Notes under the pieces: generated by a model | What the model saw: the letters and a program-made list of their open reading frames with translations, nothing else | What the model was told of the DNA's origin: nothing | The model's database searches: none | Part shown: positions 55,451-64,000 of the stretch, piece after piece | Position numbering within the stretch: the stretch's first letter is position 1 | Layout of the letters: the number at the start of each line of letters is the position of its first letter | Translations under genes and position numbers: made by a program | NCBI GenBank assembly: GCA_963971305.1 | Contig: OZ020313.1 | Location: 56,864,203-56,928,202, forward strand | From: Arcuatula senhousia | Lineage: Eukaryota; Mollusca; Bivalvia; Mytilida; Mytilidae | Direction: 5' to 3' | Length of the DNA stretch: 64,000 bases

Positions 55451-55500
55451 CTTTTGATGCTTTATGTGTGCAATAGTTGTGTTTTTTCTTCTTTTCTAAT

Positions 55501-56363
55501 TACAACCTATTTCTATTAAAAATACTATTAAAAATATAAATGTAGCGCTCCTTCAATTAGGTCGGGAGAGATCGTTTAGCCTAAAAATTCCGTCATGCGT
55601 AACTTCGTTATATTCGTTTGTTTCCGACATCCGGTTTTCAAAGTTGTTAAGGTTTTATGTAAATCAGATATGCACTTACACAATGATATTTTAGCCTAAC
55701 AAGAAAACAAAAAGAAATGAATGCCAAATTTAGTGTATTTATTTGAAAGAATTTGAAAGAATTATTTTCCGGCAAACTCCGTGAACAATCTGACATAGCG
55801 GATAAATTTTTGAAACGTCATTAAAACATTTAACATTTTAGTACGTGTTTTTTTATATAATAAGTACGATGCCGTTTTCATAATGTTAGCTTGAGTACAA
55901 ATTCATTTCATAACTTCACTTGAATTATGCTAATAGTAATTGTTTTTTTTTTTTACCGTGAAAATGTTTTATTCAGTATTGGCTGTTACAATGACTTCAC
56001 AAATTACAGCTTCATTCATGAAGTACCCTGTAATGTTAATGTCATTGTGAACAGGGTTTCACAAGACAAAATTATACATTCAAAAATGTTAGTCAAATAC
56101 AATAAATTCATTCAATAGTAATTTACAACATTTATTAACTGTTCTACAATATGACCTTTACATTTCGGGTCAGTAACTTCGGCTAAATTTAATTCTACTT
56201 TCGCTTTTGTGATGATAGCACGTGTTTTCTATTATACCTTTTAAAATACAGTTTGGATTATAATTGTTCATTATTGGTAAGTGATTTAGATAATTTAAGA
56301 TTAGTGTGGATGCTCTGGCAATTTTAAGATGACATTTGAAATGTTTTAGACGTGATTGATATA
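55501..56363 (-). other. Presumed 3' UTR and 3' flank of the Tx1/L1-like LINE
   Basis: It lies past the ORF2 stop. Similarity to copy A ends at about 55500, so the LINE's 3' edge is probably between 55500 and 55560, but no clear tail or target duplication was found. No gene seen. Confidence 0.4.
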
Positions 56364-59118
56364 CTAAAGTTGTGTGAACAGTTTTAAAAGTTTTCCTGTC
56401 AATACATTTTTATTTATAGAAAATTTTAGAAAGTAACCGAGTTCTCTCTCAAATATAGAGGAAATATTTACTTGTTTTGTTCTGAGTTCTGACTTATAAA
56501 AAGCTAAATATATAGCATATCCAATAAAAGTAAGAAAGACATTTAAGTCCCAGTACTCGCTATATTCGATCTTATATCCGATAACTAAATGCTTGAGTTG
56601 GATTTTTTGTTCAAAGCCTACTTTCTTTAAGACTTGACCCAACTTTGCCCAAAAGGGCTTAAGGAGCGAGCAAGTAATAAAAAAGTGTTCATAATTGTCT
56701 ATGCACTTGCAATAATGGCATAATGATGTGTTTACTCGATGCCAGATAAACAATTTTTCTTGATTTGGTAAGATGGAACTAAATAATTTCCATTTAAACA
56801 TTGTTATTTTATTTGTGCATATATAGTAATGTATAAACTTAAAGAAGTTTTCGTATCTCATTTCTATCTCAAAAATACGTTTCCATTTTGTAATACCAAG
56901 ATTAAGTTCTGTTTTATCTTTTATTAATGTTTTATAAATTGCTTTGTTTGTAATAGCTTCGATCTCCAGATATTTTTTATTCAACTTTATCTTACTAAGC
57001 TTTGTTTTGACTTTTGTTTTTCTTGATTGCTCTGATTTTAATTCGCGTGTCCATAAATTTGGTATCGCCTTTTTGATGATACTTATTTCCGCGATCCAAT
57101 TGTTCTTTCTTTTCAATTTATTTAAAATAATATTTTCCGAAATTGCGCCGGTTTCATCGATAATGTCATTTATAAATATGATATCGCTTTCTATCCATTC
57201 TTCGAATATCAATGGGTTTTTATTAAGTTTTATAAATGAATTTCCCCATAATATTTCTTGTCTGATCTCATGGAAATACTTCGGTTTTTTGCAGTTTTTA
57301 TTTTTTAATTGAAACCAGTATTTTAGTATATCTTGATAAAATTTCGGTATATTTCTCATTTGTTTGACATACTTAAGGTCTTCTCTTTTCATATTCATAT
57401 TAAATATCAGTAAGTTTTTACCGAATTTATTTAAGTACAACTTTGGAATAATTGTCCAGTTTTCTTCTTTGGACATTTTTAATCTTGATATCCACTTGAT
57501 TTTTAGCATATTAAAGTAACTTTCAACATCTATCATTTCTAAACCTCCTTCTTCATAGTTTGATATTAAAGTTTTTCTTTTAACTTTATCTGGTTTTCCA
57601 TTCCAAATAAATTCATATAATTCTTTTTCTAATGATTTAATATTTTCGTTGTTTATCAGGCTGACACTAGCTATATATGTAAATTGTGGAATAATTATTG
57701 TTTTAACTATTAAGATCTTTCCTAATGTCGTGAGATTTCTCTTTCTCCATTGCTTTAACATTTTTTTTGTTTTTTCTATTTTATTTATCCAATTTAGTTC
57801 CATGCATTTCTCTTCGTCTGTCCCTACATACAGACCTAAAACTTTCACAGGTTGATCAGTGAAATTAATATTTTCTACTTTATCTTTGCAGTGTTTTAGC
57901 TTGCTTATCCAAATACCCTCAGTTTTATTCTTGTTTAACTTAAGTCCCGAATAGGAACCGAAAATTTCAATGATATTCAATGCTATTTTAACTTCACGTT
58001 TTGACTTTAGAAATAAAGTTGTGTCGTCGGCCAACTGCGATATTTTAAGATTGTGCGTCCTTCCGTTTAGTTTGATTTCGATTCCAGAAATATCAGCATT
58101 ATTTCTAAGATAGTTTGCCATAATTTCAACCGCGATGACGAAAAGTATGGCGGAGCATGGGCAACCTTGGCGGATTCCCTTTTGTAAAAAGAAGGGGGCT
58201 GATATCCATCCATTATTGATCACGACGCTGTGTATGTTATTATACAAAGTTTTGATCCAATTGATAAATGATTTATTAAATCCGAAATGTTCTAAAGTTT
58301 GGTACATGAAATCCCAATGTAACGAGTCGAAGGCTTTGGTGAAATCTATGAATAGAATAGCGCCTTCAATTTTGAAACGATCCGCATAGTCAATGATGTC
58401 TTGTATTTGTCTAAGGTTAAAGCCAATATATCGATTTTTAATGTAACCAGTTTGATCTGAATTTATTATCAATTGGATAACTGTTTTTAAGCGCGTTGCT
58501 AGAGCGTAAGATAGGATTTTGTAGTCCGTATTTAACAGTGAAATGGGTCTATAATTATCGAGTTTCAGTGGGTCATTCTTTTTATAAATTAAGCTTAACA
58601 CACTTCGTTTTTGTGAATATGGTAGTTCTAATTTACTACAGCTTAGATTATACACTTTTACTAGAATTGGGCCTATTATATCCCAAAATTTTCTGTAAAA
58701 GTTTGTACTTAAACCATCAAAGCCTGGGCTTTTATTTAACTTAAGGTGTTCTACAGCCTCAGTTATTTCATTAAGTGTAATAGGGCCATCACACTGCTCA
58801 CTTTCTTCATTTTTTAATTTGTAGTTTAAATTACAATTTTCAATGTAGTCATTCATTGCAGTTAAGTCTTTATCGTTTTCAATTGAATAGAGTTTTTCAT
58901 AATAATCACGTTCTAATTTGAGTATATTTTCTTGTTCTTCGATGATATTATCGTTTTCATCTTTTAATTTGATAATAGTTTTCTTCGTTTGTCTACTTTT
59001 TTCGAGTCCGAAAAAGTATTTGTTATTTTTTTCTCCTTTTTCGTACCATTCTTCCTTTGATCTAATTTGGGCACCCTTGGCTTTATATTCATATTCTTGT
59101 TCTAATTTTTGTTCAATG
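56364..59118 (-). pseudogene. Tx1/L1-like LINE ORF2, reverse transcriptase part
   Basis: The LINE-derived frame begins near IIEQKLEQEYEYKAKGAQIR and runs about 915 codons to the stop. RT blocks are intact: SPGFDGLSTNFYRKFW, YRPISLLNTDYKILS, the catalytic FIDFTKAFDS, GIRQGCPCS, LADDTTLF with both aspartates, and KVLGLYVG. A zinc-like motif CHYCKCIDNYEHFFITC is near the end. The open frame continues upstream (to 59228) through inserted PLE sequence, so its first 36 residues are not LINE. In life this is the C-terminal half of the EN-RT protein that makes cDNA at the nicked target. Here it is cut off from its endonuclease. Confidence 0.9.
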
Positions 59119-59532
59119 ATGTTAAATAAGCAGAGGCACCAAAGGGGCATTCGAGTGTCAAAAGTCCGAAAAGGCAACGACAAAACCGGTAAACATGAAC
59201 AAGAACAGCACAAGGAAACACAAAACATAAAAACAACCGAACAGAAATCAACAACGCGAACTCAAGTCGTAACAAGAGTGAACTCGGGTGCTCCGGAAGA
59301 GTAAGCGGTTCCTGCCTGCTATAGCACACCCGCCGCGCTGCCAATTTCCAATTCAGTGTGTCAAATCCGGTAAAGGAAGACAAAACAAAACCCTATGACA
59401 AACCGACATCTGCACTCATCTGAGAGATAGAAATCCCATATTTATCTATGAGTACATGGTGTCGACCGTAAAATTTCTTGAGTGAAGACAGCAACCGAGG
59501 AGCAACATAACCCTGTGTTAGCAATTTCTGTG
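59119..59532 (-). mobile_element. PLE 3' fragment inserted in LINE ORF2
   Basis: On the minus strand it reads TQKLLTQGYVAPRLLSSLKK, FYGRHHVLIDKYGISISQMS and a stop, followed by the PLE 3' UTR with ACCGGTTTTGTCGTTGCC and CACTCGAATGCCCC. It matches 44875-45300. LINE coding sequence is on both sides in the order EN then RT, so it is an insertion of about 410 bp in the same orientation as the LINE. Confidence 0.85.
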
Positions 59533-60579
59533 TCAAACATGAATTTCATTTAAAAACGTTTTTTCTTCCTTTTCATCGTTACGTTGTTTTAACAAGCTTA
59601 ATTTTTTTTCTAATCTATTCAATTCGCTTCGCTTGTTTTTACATTTTCTTTTACTGTATTCCATACTATATTCTTTAATTTCGATTTTTAAAGTATCCCA
59701 TAATACTCTTGTATCTAGATCTTTATTAATTATCTTTTCGTTGAATTTACCTATTATTTTTCTTATTTCTGAAATATAATTTTCGTCTTCGAGTAAAGAG
59801 TTATTAAGTTTCCAAAAATTTGGTCCTTTACTATTCGCTTTAGCCGTTTGAATTTTAAGGGATACTGCTTGATGGTCAGTAAATTTTATTGTGACTGGTC
59901 TAATGTCACACGATTGAACATTTAAAACTAATTCTCTTTGTATAAAAAACATGTCAATTCGACTCGCTTGACTTGGGTTGGATCTTCTCCAGGTATATTG
60001 AACTTTATTTGGATTTAAATGTCTCCATATATCAATTAAGTTATTACCTTTTATCATTTGTTTAAGGTTATATACAGGTTTCTTTTCCTTTTTCATTTCA
60101 TTGTTATTACTAGTTTTTCTATCAACCTGTTCTAGCGTGTCGTTCATATCTCCGCCAATTATTGGAGTTCCTACTGCATTAAGATTAATAAAGTTCTTTA
60201 ATTTTTTTAAAAAGGCGTTTCTCTCATTTTGTTTGTTTGGAGAATATACTGTTGTTAAGGAAAATATATTGTTTTCTATTTCGATATTTAATAGCAACAT
60301 TCGACCTTCTACGTCTTTATATTCGTCAAGAATCTTGAAATGTACTTTATTATTAATTAAAATAGCTACGCCTTTACTAGAGGTGGTACCATGACTGTAG
60401 AAGAATGTAAAGTCAGATTCATTTGCTATTTTATTTTCCATTTCCTGATCAAAATGAGTTTCTTGTAAAAAGATTATATCAAGTTTTTGATTTTTTGCCC
60501 ACTCGTAAAATCTCCATCTTTTATCTTTGTCTCTTAATCCTTTAACATTTAAAGTACATATGTGGGTGTTGTTAAGCAT
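59533..60579 (-). pseudogene. Tx1/L1-like LINE ORF2, endonuclease part
   Basis: 348 codons from ATG. It has the APE-type endonuclease blocks: CTLNVKGLRDKDKR (Asn), IIFLQETHF (Glu), VYSPN, IIGGDMNDT (Asp, Asn), SRIDMFFIQR (Asp) and TDHQAVSLK (His). All catalytic positions are present. The frame then enters the linker (KKLSLLKQRNDEKEEKTFLN) and stops within the inserted PLE. The start codon overlaps the end of the upstream frame (60572-61231) by a few bases. Confidence 0.9.
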
Positions 60580-61231
60580 AATCGATTATTGATTGTTTTG
60601 ATTTTTTATAAAGTTGTCCTTGGCCTTTGCTTAGCGTGACAAAGTTATATTTAGATATAAAAAATTCCAAATTTAGTTTTACTACGATTGATGTTGGCGT
60701 ATTTTTAGTTATCATAATATCAGTCTTAAAAAGTAGACATCGTAAGATGCAATCAACAATGACAATAATAATAACATTAATACATTGGTGGTATAAAGCC
60801 TTTGATGTTTCATAGATGTATAATGTATGATATATAGCTTCACATGAATTAACACCATTTCGTTTCATGATTAAAATTGGTAACATCTGTGTAAGTTTAA
60901 ATAATGCTTGACTATCAATATCTAAAGTAAATGATGACAAAACATAACACAAATATTGACAAATTATGCATACAAAATTAAAGCAATAGACAAAAAACAA
61001 TTGATTGTTACCTTTAATTACAATAGATAATCTCATGGTCATGCTTGATAACAAAAGCATCTTCGTAAAAATGATTATTGCTTGCATATCTATTATAATA
61101 TTTATGACACATGTTAAATAAACATTACACAAATATTGACACATTATGCATATAGAATTAAAATAGTATACAAAATACAATTGACAATGGCGAAGAGATA
61201 TGACAGTTTGTATATCTAAATGGCTTGCCAT
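60572..61231 (-). CDS. Middle open frame of the LINE, unknown function
   Basis: 219 codons between ORF1 and ORF2, ending ten bases after the first base of the ORF2 ATG (TATGCTTAA overlap). The ATG follows an A-rich tract. It is hydrophobic and cysteine-containing, with an internal repeat of about 45 residues: YFVYYFNSICIMCQYLCNVY and FFVYCFNFVCIICQYLCYVL. I do not recognise any family. It may be a real accessory ORF, or a transcribed spacer with a duplicated block that happens to be open in very AT-rich DNA. I lean to spacer. Confidence 0.3.
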   Translation of the reverse strand: MASHLDIQTVISLRHCQLYFVYYFNSICIMCQYLCNVYLTCVINIIIDMQAIIIFTKMLLLSSMTMRLSIVIKGNNQLFFVYCFNFVCIICQYLCYVLSSFTLDIDSQALFKLTQMLPILIMKRNGVNSCEAIYHTLYIYETSKALYHQCINVIIIVIVDCILRCLLFKTDIMITKNTPTSIVVKLNLEFFISKYNFVTLSKGQGQLYKKSKQSIIDYA

Positions 61232-61388
61232 TTTTTTTTTTTTTTAATATAATTTTTTATATTTTTTTTTTATTATATAACACTGTTATATTATTATTAT
61301 TTATTTATTATTTATTATTTTTTTTTGTTTATGTATATATTTTTTGGCTTTTAAAATATTTGAAAACAAACAATCTAATAATGTCACT
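61232..61388 (-). other. T-rich spacer between LINE ORF1 and the middle frame
   Basis: 157 bases, nearly all T on the plus strand and A on the minus strand. It may act as an A-rich leader for downstream translation. No other signal. Confidence 0.4.
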
Positions 61389-62726
61389 CTACTTCTTCAG
61401 CTGCTTGTGATTGTCTCTATTTGGTGGGGTTGGTGGTGTTCTCTTTTCTTTGAGATACTGCTGTCTTTTCTCTTGACTTGGGGTTACAAAGCTTGTCATT
61501 TCAGTTTGTTTTTTTGAGTGATTGTCTGGTTCTGTTACTTTGACATTCTTCTTTTTGTTTTTCTCAGTCTTTGTTTTATCTTTTTCACCAATGTTCTTTC
61601 TTTGTGTAGGCTTCTTGGGGTCAGTACTTGGCACCTCTGGTTTAAGTATTGACTGAGAGGCCTGTGACTCTTGTGTTTCTGTTACTTGTGTATCTGTTAC
61701 TTGTGTTTCTGTTTGAGCTTCATGGATTGATGTTTCAACTTGTGTATGGGTATCATTTAGTGGAAGTGTTTCTTCTGATCTTGCAGAACTAATGCTGTCA
61801 TGCATATCTTGTTCAAACTCTCTTAATAAGAACTGAGGGCAATCTAACATCTTGTGTCCTTCTTGGTTGCACTTTCTGCAAACCCATTCATTTTGACAGA
61901 CATTGATGGAGTGACCTTTCTGTAAACACTTACTACAAGAGAAGTCTTTGTCTGTAAGTGTGTATTGTCCTTTGTGTAGCACTGTTGCTGTGTATTTCCC
62001 TATCTTCATGGTCTTAGATAGAGGTGTGTCAAACTGCTTACACAACAAGAGTCTGTCACCTGTTTGGCAATCTGTCATCTTACTGTCTACCCTTAATCTT
62101 TCTCTGTACATTGATAAGACTTCTATGTTTCTACTCGTTAACGCTCTCTCTATTTGTCCATCATCTGCACTTATGGGGACATATTTTACTCTGACTGTCA
62201 TGACACCAGGTGATCTTGGTATTCTAGGATTTAGGTTGTATACCGCTATATGTTTGTCTCTTAACACGATTCCTTGTGTTAATAGTTTCATTCTGTCTTC
62301 TTCGTTGTCTACATAAATTCGCCAGTTTTGCCTTATTCTCTGTATCCCCCTTAAACATTGGGGAGGTATCACCTGACCAAAGGATTTATATAGTTCAACA
62401 TGAGTGATCCAAAACTCTTTGGGAGGTTTTTCCATACCCAGGACATCTATTTCTTTTATAAATACTGGTTTAACAGTATTGATTGTCTCTTGATCTGTAT
62501 ATTTGCTAGTGGCAACACTTGCATAGGAGGCGGCCATGTTGTTTTGGTCTGACTGGCCCTCTGAATTTTCACTAAAATGTTCATCAAATACCTTTCTGTT
62601 CTGCTCAAACTGTCTTCTATACCTTGTATTATCTGTCTCAATACTCATATCTCCTTCTTGACTCATCTCGATTGTTTTTATGCTATTTACTTCAATTTTA
62701 CTCTCCGAGGAATTTTCACCGTCCAC
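61389..62726 (-). CDS. Tx1/L1-like LINE ORF1, nucleic-acid-binding protein (445 aa)
   Basis: Complete frame. Residues about 80-260 have the look of an RRM-like ORF1 core (KEFWITHVELYKSFGQVIPP; RIYVDNEEDRMKLLTQGIVL; VMTVRVKYVPISADDGQIER). Two CCHC knuckles follow: C264-x2-C267-x4-H272-x4-C277 and C283-x2-C286-x4-H291-x4-C296. The tail is rich in T, Q, E and K (from about 300), ending RTPPTPPNRDNHKQLKK. In this class ORF1 coats the RNA and forms the retrotransposition particle. It has no stop or frameshift, so this copy is fairly young. Confidence 0.88.
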   Translation of the reverse strand: MDGENSSESKIEVNSIKTIEMSQEGDMSIETDNTRYRRQFEQNRKVFDEHFSENSEGQSDQNNMAASYASVATSKYTDQETINTVKPVFIKEIDVLGMEKPPKEFWITHVELYKSFGQVIPPQCLRGIQRIRQNWRIYVDNEEDRMKLLTQGIVLRDKHIAVYNLNPRIPRSPGVMTVRVKYVPISADDGQIERALTSRNIEVLSMYRERLRVDSKMTDCQTGDRLLLCKQFDTPLSKTMKIGKYTATVLHKGQYTLTDKDFSCSKCLQKGHSINVCQNEWVCRKCNQEGHKMLDCPQFLLREFEQDMHDSISSARSEETLPLNDTHTQVETSIHEAQTETQVTDTQVTETQESQASQSILKPEVPSTDPKKPTQRKNIGEKDKTKTEKNKKKNVKVTEPDNHSKKQTEMTSFVTPSQEKRQQYLKEKRTPPTPPNRDNHKQLKK

Positions 62727-63371
62727 CGTGGTAAAGGGTGATAATCCAATCGCTAATAGTAATTGTAGTTTGCAGTTTAAAAAGGTTTATATTGCCGCGA
62801 AGTGTTAATTTACGCCGTTTTACTACCGTTTAGCAAAAAGCCCGCGAAACCGGACGCCATTGTTTGTTTTTAAGGTAAATGAAAGAATAAATCTTACATT
62901 TTCAATGAATTCACCTTTTAAATACAAAAACCACAGCATAAGAATCATTTCCTTTACTCAAGGAGTAAATTAATTTGATATGGTACAAAAGAAAGCGTTT
63001 TATAATATCCGAGATTGGCTAGGATTTTTTTCTGATATGCCCAGTCTATTTGAAGTTTAAAACGCACAATTATTCAGTTTGGCCGTTTATTCATTGTGTT
63101 GATGATGCATACTGATTGATGTATTCGCTGAAGTCGCCAGCTTCACCACCTTATTCATAAAGGATCATTATAAATTGTTGTAGACAGACAGGCCGGATTG
63201 AGGGACGCCAGGCGATGATCGTTAGTCCAGACACCTAGGCACTAGGGGGGTCCGACTAAAATGGACACCACAGTAATCCACGAAAGGAATGCCCAGATCC
63301 TTTCTTTACCTCATTCAATGAGGGTGCTCCTGATATAGGAGGGATTTCACAGTCATACATTACATTAAATT
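62727..63371. other. LINE 5' region and flank
   Basis: 62727-62880 is probably LINE 5' UTR (GCCGCGAAGTGTTAATTTAC; CGAAACCGGACGCCATTG), but its edge is not defined. 62881-63358 is spacer with a GC-richer patch near 63190-63260. The left target-site repeat of the SINE is at 63359-63371. Confidence 0.45.
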
Positions 63372-63725
63372 GGTTTAAACATATTTATTTATCCTGGATT
63401 GGGAAACAAGCTTAATGCTTCTATAAATCCCTCTCCAGCTAGCAGTTTGCGAGTGTGGCCTTTGTAGACGGCCCCCATTGAGCCTACTCTTATCGAACTC
63501 TACAAAGGGGTCTTTAACGTGCACAGGGTATTGCTCTCCCCATACACGGGACAACCTTTTATCGTCCCTTTCGAAGGACTAGCATCGTTTCTTGAGACCA
63601 TCCTCGTAAATGGTGTCAAGAGAGAGTCAGAAAATCGGTTCATGAAATTTTCACCCCTGACGAGGATCGAACCACGAACGTCGGTGTTAGCAGTCCGACG
63701 CGTTAACCACTACACCACCGGCTCT
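63372..63725 (-). mobile_element. tRNA-derived SINE with 13-bp target-site duplication
   Basis: ATTACATTAAATT flanks the body at 63359-63371 and 63726-63738. On the minus strand the head (from 63725) reads GAGCCGGTGGTGTAGTGGTT (A box) and, 3' of it, GGTTCGATCC (B box, 63664-63673), with GGACTGCTAACA resembling a serine GCT anticodon arm. A long body follows that includes AAAGACCCCTTTGTAGA, and it ends with AT-rich AATAAATATG. The plus-strand frame 63519-63773 is spurious. Confidence 0.88.
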
Positions 63726-63738
63726 ATTACATTAAATT

Positions 63739-64000
63739 CACCCCCTCCTTGGGCTTGGGCAGTCAGGCAGTGAATGTATGTCCCCCCTTTTGACAAAAAT
63801 ATTTCTTGCACACAAGTGACGATATGATGAAGACTGTGGCAAACATTTGCAGTGTTACATGAATTTACAGGAGGCTTGCAATTGCCACTCCCTCTTTATT
63901 TTAGAAAGGCAGTGCATGCATGTCCCCCCTTTTGGCTAAAAATATTTATGAAAAAAATTATTCTCATTGAAGCCTCGAATTGCCAGGGGCCTTGACCTCT
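63739..64000. other. Right edge with about 145-bp direct repeat
   Basis: GGCAGTGAATGTATGTCCCC, then CCTTTTGACAAAAATATTT near 63767, recurs as GGCAGTGCATGCATGTCCCC, then CCTTTTGGCTAAAAATATTT near 63908. No gene seen. Confidence 0.55.

Larger units (their letters stand above)
45620..55500. repeat. Segmental duplication, copy B
   Basis: Collinear with 10230-18640 in the same orientation. Later changes in copy B include insertions at 45955-46335, 49725-49935, 50467-50763, 51975-52449 (with loss of host DNA), 53509-54372 and 54857-55450, and a non-matching block at 48395-49500. Similarity fades after about 55500. Confidence 0.85.

Noticed and set aside
59228..59383. N-terminal MFCVSLCC leader as a signal peptide for the RT frame
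   Set aside because: These residues come from inserted PLE 3' UTR read through by chance, not from the LINE.
63640..63725. Functional tRNA-Ser gene on the minus strand
   Set aside because: A and B boxes are present, but the anticodon arm is imperfect and the sequence continues into a long SINE body bracketed by a 13-bp target duplication.

Overview
The window looks like AT-rich, repeat-dense nuclear DNA of a bivalve mollusc, most likely a marine mussel. That is an inference from B-box/coiled-coil/propeller (TRIM-like) genes without a RING, Penelope-like (PLE) and Tx1/L1-like retroelements, many TIR elements, and repeat ends of a kind I associate with bivalve DNA (hairpins ending in TCTCGCCTGC, the word ACGCCTGACGCGCG, CGTC runs). 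Nothing prokaryotic is present: genes are sparse, introns are implied by splice sites, and most long open frames are shadows or repeat artefacts.

Layout. 1-1045 is the end of a non-coding module seen twice more (copy C). 3.0-10.2 kb is nested non-autonomous elements. 10.23-18.64 kb (copy A) and 45.62-55.5 kb (copy B) are two copies of one segmental duplication. Each carries a single-exon B-box gene on the minus strand (561 and 563 codons, about 85% identical by hand count) with a 3' splice site just before the ATG. 18.95-31.21 kb is a repeat island bounded by inverted repeats, holding a 101-bp satellite, decayed LINE and PLE fragments and a modular palindromic MITE. 31.2-45.5 kb contains two well-supported exons of an unidentified host gene (minus strand, 40481-40674 then 38566-38701), with intronic MITEs, a 22-bp minisatellite and PLE copies. 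55.5-62.9 kb is a nearly complete Tx1/L1-like LINE on the minus strand (ORF1, an unexplained middle ORF, ORF2) broken by a PLE 3' fragment. The right end has a tRNA-derived SINE with a 13-bp target-site duplication.

The two B-box paralogs, with copy C as a partial outgroup, record which transposons arrived after duplication. The 5' part of the genes is almost identical even at silent sites, which suggests gene conversion, while the propellers differ strongly in sequence. The most unexpected non-genic signal is a bipartite motif, GTAACAT-N4-GACA, that recurs on both strands through all three module copies.

All work was by eye. No alignment, HMM search or GC calculation was run, and identities and boundaries (often plus or minus 5-20 bases) are estimates.
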